From Pseudideonella sakaiensis (GTDB lineage: Bacteria > Pseudomonadota > Gammaproteobacteria > Burkholderiales > Burkholderiaceae_C), in the NCBI RefSeq assembly GCF_001293525.1, contig NZ_BBYR01000045.1, positions 54,737 to 118,736 of the forward strand: 64,000 bases of DNA. The letters run 5' to 3'. Shown one piece after another: positions 27,647-34,155 of the stretch. A program made the translations under genes and the position numbers. The notes under the pieces were generated by a model. It was not told the DNA's origin. It made no database searches and saw nothing but the letters and a program-made list of their open reading frames with translations. Position 1 is the stretch's first letter. Each line of letters opens with the position of its first letter.

Positions 27647-28915
27647 TCACTCGATCGACTGCTGGCCGGCGGCGCGCGCGGTGCGGCGCTGGGTCGGGGC
27701 GGGGGCGGGGGCTGCGGCCGGCGCCGCGGCAGGCTGCTGCATCAGCAGCTCGTTGCGGCGGCGGCGCACCATGTCGTTCAGCATCCCGGCCAGCTCGAGG
27801 TCGTCGAGCGTGCGCAGTTCACCTTCGAGGCCGTCGAGCTGAGCCTCCGTGGTGGCCTTGTCCACTTCGGACGCGAAGCCGTCGACGTCGAACGACGACG
27901 AGGATGGCGCAGCGGCCTTCGCCGCTGCGTGCGTTGCGCTCGCGGCTTGGGCGGCGGCCCGGGCCGCAGGTGCTGCCGGCGCAGGCGGCGGCGCGGCCGC
28001 GGCCTGCGCCGGGGCGGCCTGTTGCCCCACGATCTCCCCCGTCTGCGGGTCCACCCGGCGGACGCCGGTCGGCTGACGCAGGTCGGCGGCGCTGATCGGC
28101 GCCGACATGTCCACCGTGCCGTCGGCGCCGAGGTCGTAGACCTGCGTGTCGCGCGCCTCCTCGGAGGTCGGGCCCATGCCCATGACGATGTCCGGCGCGT
28201 GGATGTTCCCGAAGAAGCTGCCGGCGCGGTACTGGAACATCAGCGGCGCCAGGCCGGTCCGCCACTTGCTGCCCGGTTTCGCGTACCAGCCTTCCTCCAC
28301 GGCCAAGCTCAACGTCACCGGCGCCGACTCGATGATCGGCAGGTTGTGCTGGCGGGCCTGGTCGAGGTTGTAGACGCCGGGCGGCATCTGGAAGCCGCGC
28401 GGCAGCGCCCAGGCGATGCACTCGACGTCGTCGATCTCCACCTCCCGCGTGGCGAAGGTAGGCCGCCGGGCTTGGTTGTCCCAGCCGGTCTTCTCCTGGT
28501 AGGTCGCCTTGATGCGGCCCAGCGGCCGCATGTTGAACCGCAGCGGCGTGAAGCGGCCCGAGGCGTTGATGGCGGCGATCACGAACTTGCCGGACCAGCG
28601 CAGCTTGCCCTCGATCATGTCGGCGTTCTGCATCACGGCCGTGATGGACATGCCGACGGCGCGCGCCACCTCGATGGCCACGATGCAGTTGCCGATCGCG
28701 CCGGGGTTCTCGATCCACTGATCTTGGCCGTTCACCTTCTTCATGACCAGCAGGCGGAACTGGGCCGGCACGGCGTCCGAGCTGGCGTAGGCCTTGGCGA
28801 TGCGGTTCGCGAGCGCAAAGCCGCGCTCGGTGAACATGTCGACTGCGGTGTCCGGCTGCAGGGCCAGGGCGCTCGGCTGCTGGCGAACCTCGGCCAGGGG
28901 CATGGGAGCGTTCAT
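27647..28915 (-). CDS. RecT-like single-strand annealing protein
   Basis: The first ~270 residues resemble RecT/Red-beta-type phage annealing proteins: NCIVAIEVARAVGMSITAVM, GKLRWSGKFVIAAINASG, and the late motif LMFQYRAGSFFGNIHAPDIV before MGMGPTSEE. A Pro/Ala linker and a small helical tail complete 422 residues. RecT proteins pair complementary strands at processed ends. Neighbouring nuclease and ATPase genes support a recombination role; a distant homologue cannot be excluded without a profile search. Confidence 0.68.
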   Translation of the reverse strand: MNAPMPLAEVRQQPSALALQPDTAVDMFTERGFALANRIAKAYASSDAVPAQFRLLVMKKVNGQDQWIENPGAIGNCIVAIEVARAVGMSITAVMQNADMIEGKLRWSGKFVIAAINASGRFTPLRFNMRPLGRIKATYQEKTGWDNQARRPTFATREVEIDDVECIAWALPRGFQMPPGVYNLDQARQHNLPIIESAPVTLSLAVEEGWYAKPGSKWRTGLAPLMFQYRAGSFFGNIHAPDIVMGMGPTSEEARDTQVYDLGADGTVDMSAPISAADLRQPTGVRRVDPQTGEIVGQQAAPAQAAAAPPPAPAAPAARAAAQAASATHAAAKAAAPSSSSFDVDGFASEVDKATTEAQLDGLEGELRTLDDLELAGMLNDMVRRRRNELLMQQPAAAPAAAPAPAPTQRRTARAAGQQSIE

Positions 28916-28925
28916 GGGGTCGTCC

Positions 28926-29774
28926 TCACTCGTGGAAATGGCAGGTGGCCCAGCGCGCGCAGTACTTCGGCGAGCACAGCAGCGACTGGGGATTCGGGGG
29001 GAACAGGCCGGACCGGAACATGTCCGCGGCGAACTCGATGAGGCCGGGCTGGTCCTCGGTGCCGACCATCACGCGCCGTGCGTCGAAGACCGGCGACGCG
29101 GCGACCTTGGGCTTTCCGCTGGTGCTCAGGGCCAGCACCTGGGCGCCGGCCGTCGGCACGCCCTCGGTGCGCTCGTACATCAGCTGGTAGGCGCCGAGCT
29201 GCGCACTGCGGCCCTTGATGACGGCCGCGCCGTCGGCGATCACGTGCGTGCCGGTCTTCACATCGGGGATGACGGGGCCTTCCGGCCCGGCCGCGACGCG
29301 GGCGCGGTCCATCGTCCCGGTGAGCCGCACGACCTCGCCGCCGCCGCAGTCGATGTCCAGCGGGTCCAGCGGCCGCTCGACGCTCAAGAAGTCGAACCGC
29401 GGCGACAAGTCGAGGCAGTACAGCGTGTGCAGGCTCAGCCCGATGCGCTCGGCTTCGCGCACCGACAGGTTGTCGGCCGCCATGTCGACTTCGCGCTCCG
29501 GCCGGTACAGCTTCTCCACCAGCAGACCGCTGGCGTCGTCGACCGAAAGCGGCGAGCCGCCCGGCAGCCTGCCGGCGTCGTAGGCCGCCGTGCTCGCGTG
29601 GATGGCGGTGCCGAGCTGCGCGCGCAGGCCGGCCGGCTTGCGGATGCCGAGAAGGTGCTCACCCTCCCAGCGCATCGCGCAGTCGAACAACGAGCCCCAG
29701 CTCGAGGCCCGGACCGCCGTGACGCGGTACCGGCTCTCGTCGACGATGGGGATGACGCGATCGAGGCCGCTCAT
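28926..29774 (-). CDS. PD-(D/E)XK nuclease with predicted 4Fe-4S cluster (RecB/Cas4 type)
   Basis: 282 residues. Motifs: GTAIHA (His59), TGTMDRAR (Asp156), IPDVKTGT (Asp171, Lys173) and the QxxxY motif QLGAYQLMY. One Cys near the N-terminus (Cys32) and three at the C-terminus (Cys267, 272, 278) match the split Cys clamp of the iron-sulfur nucleases Cas4, AddB and Dna2. The enzyme should resect DNA ends for the RecT-like annealing protein encoded next. Start ATG overlaps the upstream stop. Confidence 0.85.
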   Translation of the reverse strand: MSGLDRVIPIVDESRYRVTAVRASSWGSLFDCAMRWEGEHLLGIRKPAGLRAQLGTAIHASTAAYDAGRLPGGSPLSVDDASGLLVEKLYRPEREVDMAADNLSVREAERIGLSLHTLYCLDLSPRFDFLSVERPLDPLDIDCGGGEVVRLTGTMDRARVAAGPEGPVIPDVKTGTHVIADGAAVIKGRSAQLGAYQLMYERTEGVPTAGAQVLALSTSGKPKVAASPVFDARRVMVGTEDQPGLIEFAADMFRSGLFPPNPQSLLCSPKYCARWATCHFHE

Positions 29775-30148
29775 GCCGCCTCCCGCGCCAGGCCGGTGAA
29801 CAGCCCCCAGCCCGCGCCGTGGTTCTTTCCGGCGCAGCTGCAGTCGCACTTGAACCCGCGGGCGTTCGTGCACCGCGCGTCGCAGGGAACCCCCGGCCGG
29901 TGCGCGGCTTCGAGGTAGCCCCAGGCCATCGGGCGGCCGCAACCGGCGCACAGGCCGGCCGGGTCACCGCCGTACTCGGCTGTTCCGTCGCGACGACGCG
30001 CCACCAGGTGGGCCCCGGGGAACTGCCGTGCACCGTGCTCGTCGCGCCGGAACGGCCACGTGCGAGACCCGTTGCCTTCCCGGCCGACGGCGTACTCGAC
30101 GCGACGGCCGACCTTGCAGCGACGGCAGTTGTAGAGCACGGTGCTCAT
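29771..30148 (-). CDS. Cys-rich hypothetical protein
   Basis: 125 residues with ten Cys in pairs: YNCRRCKVG at the start, LCAGCGRPMAWGYLEAAH, CDARC and CDCSC near the end. Multiple zinc sites are likely. Unrecognised; linked to its neighbours by 4-nt overlaps. Confidence 0.55.
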   Translation of the reverse strand: MSTVLYNCRRCKVGRRVEYAVGREGNGSRTWPFRRDEHGARQFPGAHLVARRRDGTAEYGGDPAGLCAGCGRPMAWGYLEAAHRPGVPCDARCTNARGFKCDCSCAGKNHGAGWGLFTGLAREAA

Positions 30149-30513
30149 ACGGACCCCCGCGGATCCGGCGCCACCATCTGCGGCAGGGCCCCGGCCGGCG
30201 GCGCCTCGGCGCGCTCCAGCGCGGCGATGACGCTGCAGCCGCCGATGATCGTGGCCACGGCCATCACGAACCCGACCCCCGCCCCGATCAGCAGCAGGCG
30301 CGTCCGCGCCGCGGCCAGGGCCGCGCGCAGCAGGCGCTCGTGCTCGGCCCGCGTCATGCACGGCCAGGCCTCGCCGGCCTCGCGCGGCTGGGCCGGCGGC
30401 ATCGAGATGCACTCCGCCGCCGCGGTGTCCGCCAGCAGGTCGTTCGCCGCCGCCACGTGCACACGGTGCGGCGCCGCCCAGGGCAGGGGAGTTCCGTCCC
30501 GCGGGGCGATCAC
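30145..30513 (-). CDS. Small membrane protein
   Basis: 122 residues from a GTG overlapping the upstream stop. One clear membrane helix (LLLIGAGVGFVMAVATIIGG) in the C-terminal half. A shorter start at MTRAEHERLL is possible. Function unknown. Confidence 0.5.
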   Translation of the reverse strand: MIAPRDGTPLPWAAPHRVHVAAANDLLADTAAAECISMPPAQPREAGEAWPCMTRAEHERLLRAALAAARTRLLLIGAGVGFVMAVATIIGGCSVIAALERAEAPPAGALPQMVAPDPRGSV

Positions 30514-30749
30514 GCCGCACCCCACGGGTAGATCGCCGACAGCAGCACCGCGGCGCCGAACAGCGCCGCGGCGGCCGCGGCCACGGTGGGCGTCAGCGGC
30601 AGCGGGTCGGCCTGCTGCTGCAGCGCCGCCCAGCGGCGCGCCACCTCGGCGTCCCAGCGGCGCTGCGCGGCCGCCGGGCACTCGGTGCCGGCCGCGCAGG
30701 CCGGGCAGCCGCCGCGGCAACGGAAGGGAGTAGCGCGCCCATCACGCAC
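30510..30749 (-). CDS. Small Cys-rich membrane protein
   Basis: 79 residues from GTG 30749, which overlaps the upstream acyl carrier gene by 8 bp. An N-terminal zinc-ribbon-like CRGGCPACAAGTEC is followed by a helix and a C-terminal membrane segment (AAAAALFGAAVLLSAIY). No homologue recognised. Confidence 0.45.
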   Translation of the reverse strand: MRDGRATPFRCRGGCPACAAGTECPAAAQRRWDAEVARRWAALQQQADPLPLTPTVAAAAAALFGAAVLLSAIYPWGAA

Positions 30750-31011
30750 GGCGCAACCCCGCGTGCCGTTCCAGCAGGTCGAGCATGCGGCCCACCGTGA
30801 CGTTGTCGATGTCACCGACCTCGGCGTCGTCGATCTCGCAGCCGAAGGCGTCTTCCACCGCCATCGTCAGCTCGAGGACGTCCAGGCTGTCGAGCCCGTG
30901 GTCGCGCAGCTTGGCGTCTTCCGGCAGGCCGGCCAGGCCGGCGCCGAAGTCCTCCTCGGCGACCCGGTCCAGCCAGGCCCGGGCGGTTTCCACGGTCGCG
31001 GCGTCAGGCAT
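30742..31011 (-). CDS. Acyl carrier protein
   Basis: 89 residues with the acyl-carrier fold: HGLDSLDVLELTMAVEDAFG carries the Asp-Ser-Leu phosphopantetheine site at Ser42, followed by the acidic recognition helix II and a typical fourth helix (VTVGRMLDLLERH). After attachment of 4'-phosphopantetheine it would carry acyl or aminoacyl groups. No acyltransferase, ketosynthase or adenylation gene accompanies it in the window, so it presumably works with host enzymes. ACPs are rare in phages. Confidence 0.87.
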   Translation of the reverse strand: MPDAATVETARAWLDRVAEEDFGAGLAGLPEDAKLRDHGLDSLDVLELTMAVEDAFGCEIDDAEVGDIDNVTVGRMLDLLERHAGLRRA

Positions 31012-31330
31012 CGCAGGCCTCCCGCCGCATGGCCTCGGCCTCTTCGCGGTCGGCCTGCAGCTCGGCCTCGATCTGCTCGCGCCAGGCGTCGAGCTGCTGG
31101 CGCGAGAAGCAGTCCTCGTCGGCGTGCCCGTAGTCGGTGCGCGAGGCGTTCCAGAGGGTGGCGCCGGTCACGATGACCGCGCCGTCGGCGTCGAGCCGGT
31201 AGGTGACGTCGACCTCGACGCCGCCCAGGCTCAGCGCCGTCGTCAGGTCGGGGCCGTCGTCATCCGGCGGGAGCGCGGCGTCGTAGCGGCGCTGCGCGGC
31301 TGCCGCGTCGGCGGCATGGGGGGTCTGCAT
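31004..31330 (-). CDS. Hypothetical protein, first gene of the leftward early operon
   Basis: 108 residues, a small beta-rich part (LGGVEVDVTYRLDADGAVIV) and a C-terminal coiled coil (REQIEAELQADREEAEAM). It is the first gene after the early-left promoter and overlaps the acyl carrier gene by 8 bp. Not recognised. Confidence 0.6.
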   Translation of the reverse strand: MQTPHAADAAAAQRRYDAALPPDDDGPDLTTALSLGGVEVDVTYRLDADGAVIVTGATLWNASRTDYGHADEDCFSRQQLDAWREQIEAELQADREEAEAMRREACDA

Positions 31331-31364
31331 CTCGTCTCCCTGAGCGCTGTGGTGCGCTGGGGAA

Positions 31365-31394
31365 ACTGTATTCCCGTATGTGGGAGCCTGTCAA
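31365..31394 (-). promoter_or_regulatory. Leftward early promoter (PL)
   Basis: Minus strand: -35 TTGACA (31394-31389), 18-bp spacer, -10 TACAGT (31370-31365). It would start the message for the long leftward operon, ~25-30 bases before the ATG at 31330. One operator lies in the spacer and one directly upstream of the -35. Confidence 0.8.
31372..31385. promoter_or_regulatory. Repressor operator 1 (TCCC-N6-GGGA)
   Basis: TCCCGTATGTGGGA, placed in the spacer of the leftward promoter. Shares the 14-bp palindrome form with three other sites near the repressor gene. Confidence 0.7.
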
Positions 31395-31408
31395 TCCCAA
31401 TTCTGGGA
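31395..31408. promoter_or_regulatory. Repressor operator 2 (TCCC-N6-GGGA)
   Basis: TCCCAATTCTGGGA, immediately upstream of the leftward -35 box; centre 23 bp from operator 1. Confidence 0.7.
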
Positions 31409-31417
31409 GTGTCGAGA

Positions 31418-31444
31418 CGTAGGCGTGTCGCGCTTCTGCCTACG
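31418..31444 (-). terminator. Weak hairpin at the end of the repressor operon
   Basis: CGTAGGC at 31418-31424 pairs with GCCTACG at 31438-31444 across a 13-base loop and overlaps the stop of the lipoprotein gene. No U-tract follows on the minus strand, so termination is doubtful. Confidence 0.25.
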
Positions 31445-31769
31445 GAATCGCCGCGCCGCATCGGAAGGCAACGCCGCGCGCCTCGGCTGTCCCGTGAGAC
31501 GGGACCGCCGAACGCCCCCAGACTACATGCGTGGCGCCGGCCTCCTTCGCCGCATCGAGCCCTGCCACGCGGGCGCGGTCGAAGTTCGAGCCCGGCCTCA
31601 GCATGGCCTCCTCAGAGATGGCTTGGACGTCGGCGACGTAGCGGCAGCCAGCTACTTCGGCCGCGGTGGCGCTTCGCACGGAGTGGCTGGCCGATGGCGG
31701 TGCCGCGCAGCCGATCACCTGGGCCGCCGCCAGCGCCGCGTAGCAGACGCGCGGCGGCATGACGATCAT
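31440..31769 (-). CDS. Small lipoprotein of the lysogenic operon
   Basis: 109 residues. Signal peptide ending in lipobox AQVIGC, then a compact domain (AEVAGCRYVADVQAISEEAM, AKEAGATHVVWG) of the kind seen in DUF4156-like envelope lipoproteins. ATGA overlap upstream. Last gene of the operon headed by the repressor and thus probably expressed in the lysogen; surface exclusion of other phages is possible but inferred. Confidence 0.68.
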   Translation of the reverse strand: MIVMPPRVCYAALAAAQVIGCAAPPSASHSVRSATAAEVAGCRYVADVQAISEEAMLRPGSNFDRARVAGLDAAKEAGATHVVWGRSAVPSHGTAEARGVAFRCGAAIP

Positions 31770-31981
31770 GCGCGGCGCCGTGGGCAGGTGATCGGCTGGC
31801 ACTCGCAGCCGCAGGCCTGTGGTCGGTGGCAGTGGCACTCGCCAGTCCTACGGTTGAAGTGGCAGCCGCAGGCGTTGAGGCCGCCGCCGTGGTCTACCGG
31901 CCCGCCGCACAGGGCAAGAGCGGTGTCGGATGCCGTCGCGCCGAGCACGACCAAAAGCGATGCCACCAGCAGCGCTCGCAT
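31766..31981 (-). CDS. Secreted Cys-rich YHYH-like protein
   Basis: 71 residues: signal peptide (ALLVASLLVVLGATASDTALA) then LNACGCHFNRRTGECHCHR, close to the YHYH-domain pattern GCH-N-TGE-HCH, plus further Cys pairs (ACGCECQPITC). Likely exported, with metal sites or disulfides. Overlaps both neighbours. Confidence 0.6.
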   Translation of the reverse strand: MRALLVASLLVVLGATASDTALALCGGPVDHGGGLNACGCHFNRRTGECHCHRPQACGCECQPITCPRRRA

Positions 31982-32325
31982 CAGCGCCGCCTGGCCCAGT
32001 GCACAAGCCAGCCGACCAGGATCACGCCGGTCAAGGTGAGGCCGACCCATCGCGGCATGGAGGTGACGGCACTGGATACCACGGCCGCGAGCAGCAGGGC
32101 CCCGAGTGACAGCACGCCCGGCACGGGGCTCTTTGCTGCTGGTGCATCACCCTGCTCAGCGACGGGCCGGGACCGGGGAACCTGCTCCCCGCGCTCGGAC
32201 AGAACCTGCTCAATGTCCGCGCGTGCCTCGGCGAGCAGCTCGTCCTCGCCCATCAGCAGGCGCTGCAGCAGCTCCTCGGTCGGCTGCGCCCTGAAGGTGT
32301 CGATGTACTGACCCACCGCCGTCAC
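31981..32325 (-). CDS. Membrane protein of the lysogenic operon
   Basis: 114 residues from a GTG overlapping the upstream stop. A cytoplasmic helical part (~65 residues) precedes two membrane helices (GVLSLGALLLAAVVSSAVTS and VGLTLTGVILVGWLVHW) and a basic tail. No family recognised; position suggests a role in lysogeny. Confidence 0.6.
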   Translation of the reverse strand: MTAVGQYIDTFRAQPTEELLQRLLMGEDELLAEARADIEQVLSERGEQVPRSRPVAEQGDAPAAKSPVPGVLSLGALLLAAVVSSAVTSMPRWVGLTLTGVILVGWLVHWARRR

Positions 32326-32456
32326 CCGACGCGGTTGACGTCGAAAAGACCTTGCTTGCGGTACATCTCTTCCACCATCGATAGGACGTCTCTGGAGGTT
32401 CTACGGATGGCGGGGCGTCGCGGCAGCGGCAAGGTGACAGGATGGGCGGCGATCAC
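32322..32456 (-). CDS. Short hypothetical protein after the repressor
   Basis: 44 residues from GTG 32456, which overlaps the repressor stop (GTGA), ending SMVEEMYRKQGLFDVNRVG. Kept because both ends fit the 4-nt overlap chain of the operon; the product is otherwise unrecognised. Confidence 0.45.
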   Translation of the reverse strand: MIAAHPVTLPLPRRPAIRRTSRDVLSMVEEMYRKQGLFDVNRVG

Positions 32457-32800
32457 GCCGCGCGACTGCCTTTCCTGGGCAGTTCGTCGTCGTCTTGAAA
32501 CTGGTGCGCCAGCTTCTCCAGCTTTGCGCCCCTGACGACAGGCTCCATCTGCTTGGCGGCGTCGAGGCGGTACAGCCCGATGCCCAGCTTTGGAGCGAGG
32601 AGCTGCCACGGCTCAATGCCGAAGTACGCGGCGATCTCGGTGAGCTTGTCGACGCCGGTCTCGACCTCGGCATTGCGGATCCGGCCCAGAGTCCCGTTCG
32701 ACACGCCCAGCGCCTTGACCAGCTGCTCGAGGGTCCCGGTCCTCGTGTTCACGAGAGCGTTGACGTTCTTGGCGAGGTGGCGGCGAGCGCTGTTGTCCAT
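32453..32800 (-). CDS. Phage repressor (CI/C2-like, XRE helix-turn-helix)
   Basis: 115 residues. The HTH lies at about 22-50 (LEQLVKALGVSNGTLGRIRN), followed by VDKLTEIAAYFGIEPWQLL. There is no S24 peptidase domain or Ala-Gly cleavage site, so RecA-driven autocleavage is not expected. The gene is divergent from a Cro-like gene and lies between two pairs of identical-form palindromic operators, the classic immunity layout. Start ATG 32800 is preferred; in-frame codons upstream run through the operators. Confidence 0.83.
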   Translation of the reverse strand: MDNSARRHLAKNVNALVNTRTGTLEQLVKALGVSNGTLGRIRNAEVETGVDKLTEIAAYFGIEPWQLLAPKLGIGLYRLDAAKQMEPVVRGAKLEKLAHQFQDDDELPRKGSRAA

Positions 32801-32824
32801 GCGCCCAATGTGCCAACCCGGGAT

Positions 32825-32838
32825 TCCCGTTCCTGGGA
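32825..32838. promoter_or_regulatory. Repressor operator 3 (TCCC-N6-GGGA)
   Basis: TCCCGTTCCTGGGA, directly upstream of the rightward -35 and only 24 bp from the repressor start, so it could also control repressor synthesis. Confidence 0.7.
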
Positions 32839-32839
32839 G

Positions 32840-32868
32840 TTGAATAGTCCCAGATTTGGGATTACAGT
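32840..32868 (+). promoter_or_regulatory. Rightward early promoter (PR)
   Basis: -35 TTGAAT (32840-32845), 17-bp spacer, -10 TACAGT (32863-32868), with a start expected about 32875, almost at the ATG of the Cro-like gene (32877); the transcript may be leaderless. Its layout mirrors the leftward promoter. Confidence 0.78.
32848..32861. promoter_or_regulatory. Repressor operator 4 (TCCC-N6-GGGA)
   Basis: TCCCAGATTTGGGA in the spacer of the rightward promoter, centre 23 bp from operator 3. Confidence 0.7.
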
Positions 32869-32876
32869 CGGCGCCC

Positions 32877-33137
32877 ATGGAATCCATCGTCGCCTACCTC
32901 AAGAGGAACCTGCGCGAGGCTGGCGCCGCGCGCTGGGAGTCGATCGCCGCCGAGGCCGGCGTCGCGAAGACCCTGCCGCGAAAGATCGCCTGTGGCGATC
33001 GCGACAACCCCGGCGTGCAGACCATCCAGCCGCTGCTGGACTACTTCCAAGCCGTGGAGCGCGGTGAGCGCGAGCTCCCGCCGCCCGCTGCCGCGCACGG
33101 TGACGCACGCCGTTCGACAGCAGCCGAGGCCGCCTGA
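32877..33137 (+). CDS. Cro-like helix-turn-helix protein
   Basis: 86 residues, first gene of the rightward operon. A short N-terminal helix (MESIVAYLKRNL) is followed by an HTH (WESIAAEAGVAKTLPRKIAC) and VQTIQPLLDYFQAV, then a disordered tail. Size, position opposite the repressor and operator overlap indicate a Cro/antirepressor role. Virtually no leader precedes the ATG. Confidence 0.75.
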   Translation: MESIVAYLKRNLREAGAARWESIAAEAGVAKTLPRKIACGDRDNPGVQTIQPLLDYFQAVERGERELPPPAAAHGDARRSTAAEAA

Positions 33138-33262
33138 TGCCGACCCGCCGCCTCCCCGCCTGGGCCGAGCTGGTCCTGCTGCTGCTGGCGCACGCGGTGG
33201 CGTTCGCCGCGCTCGCGGCCGCCATCGCGCTCGTCCTGGGCGCGATCGCGGCGCTGACCTGA
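33137..33262 (+). CDS. 41-residue membrane peptide
   Basis: The ATG shares its first base with the stop of the Cro-like gene (TGATG). Sequence MPTRRLPAWAELV followed by a ~28-residue hydrophobic Ala/Leu helix. Possibly a small regulatory or toxic membrane peptide. Confidence 0.45.
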   Translation: MPTRRLPAWAELVLLLLAHAVAFAALAAAIALVLGAIAALT

Positions 33263-33271
33263 GGCCGCGCT

Positions 33272-33574
33272 GTGCAGCACCCGCCATCACCACTTCGCCC
33301 GGTCGCCGCGGGCGCGCTGCGCTACGCCTGGGCCGCCGAGCGCGGCGCCTTCGCGCCACCGCAGCAGCCCGCGCCGGCGCCGCCGCGGCGCCGGCGCGCC
33401 GCTGCGAAGAGGGGGCCTGACATGCAGGTCCCGAACCGAGTGGATGTGCCTGGGCTCACGCCCGGGGCGACCGCGCGTCCTTTCCTCATTGCTCGGGCGG
33501 TCGCCCGGCGCGCGCGGGTTCTTCCCCGGCCCGGGGCGGCAGCTTCGGGTCGGGGCTTCTTCTTCTGCTGCTGA
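33272..33574 (+). CDS. Doubtful ORF, 100 residues
   Basis: From GTG 33272, a Pro/Ala/Arg-rich product ending GRGFFFCC. The opposite strand carries an equally doubtful basic ORF (33322-33579, starting MAQQQKKKPRPEAA). Neither has a recognisable domain; the 315-bp stretch between the membrane peptide and the Arc-like gene may be partly regulatory. Confidence 0.22.
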   Translation: MQHPPSPLRPVAAGALRYAWAAERGAFAPPQQPAPAPPRRRRAAAKRGPDMQVPNRVDVPGLTPGATARPFLIARAVARRARVLPRPGAAASGRGFFFCC

Positions 33575-33577
33575 GCC

Positions 33578-33838
33578 ATGGACGACGATCCCCTTTCGAC
33601 CTTGAGCCGACCGGCGAACCCCGACCGCGAGATCGTCGAGGTTCGCGTGAAGCTGCAGCCCGAGTTCGTGGCGGTGCTCGATGCCTGCGCCGGGAACCTG
33701 GCGCTGGACCGCACCGCGCTGATCAGGCGCTGGCTGAAGGAGCGCCTCCTCGAGGAGCAGCGAGGCGCCATTCGAATCGCGAACGCGAGCCGCGGCAATA
33801 CCGCGCTGGCGGATTTGCCCGACACGGAGCTGCAATGA
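33578..33838 (+). CDS. Ribbon-helix-helix (Arc-like) DNA-binding protein
   Basis: 86 residues. EIVEVRVKLQPEFVAVLDAC followed by LALDRTALIRRWLKERL has the short strand plus two helices of Arc/MetJ-like dimers. Likely a phage transcription regulator in the early right operon. Confidence 0.65.
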   Translation: MDDDPLSTLSRPANPDREIVEVRVKLQPEFVAVLDACAGNLALDRTALIRRWLKERLLEEQRGAIRIANASRGNTALADLPDTELQ

Positions 33839-34155
33839 GCGGCCTGAACTGCAGGCCCGGCCAGCGCGCCATGATCGTGCGCGGCTGCCAGTTTCACCGC
33901 TGCGTCGCGCAGCGCATCGGCTGCCCCGTGACGGTGTCGCGCATCGTGACCCCGGCATCCCTGCTCGGTCACGTCATGGAGGCCGTCGACGGTCCGACCT
34001 GGGAGCTGGCCGAGGCCGTGAGCTGCCCGTCGGGCGAGTGCCGCGGGCTGTTCCTGGTGCCGGACCGCTGCCTCCGGCCGTTCGATCCGGACAGCGAGCC
34101 CGGCGACGCGGAGACGACGGAACTGCGGGTCGAGGCGGTCGGGGAGGGGGCGTGA
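33835..34155 (+). CDS. Hypothetical protein, 106 residues
   Basis: MSGLNCRPGQRAMIVRGCQF, then a beta-rich segment with CPSGECRGLFLVPDRCLRPF, resembling small SH3-like phage proteins. ATGA overlap upstream and GTGA overlap with the methylase downstream. Confidence 0.6.
   Translation: MSGLNCRPGQRAMIVRGCQFHRCVAQRIGCPVTVSRIVTPASLLGHVMEAVDGPTWELAEAVSCPSGECRGLFLVPDRCLRPFDPDSEPGDAETTELRVEAVGEGA

Noticed and set aside
33322..33579. Minus-strand ORF starting MAQQQKKKPRPEAA
   Set aside because: Basic low-complexity product, opposite to the early right operon, no domain; could be real but support is too weak to list.
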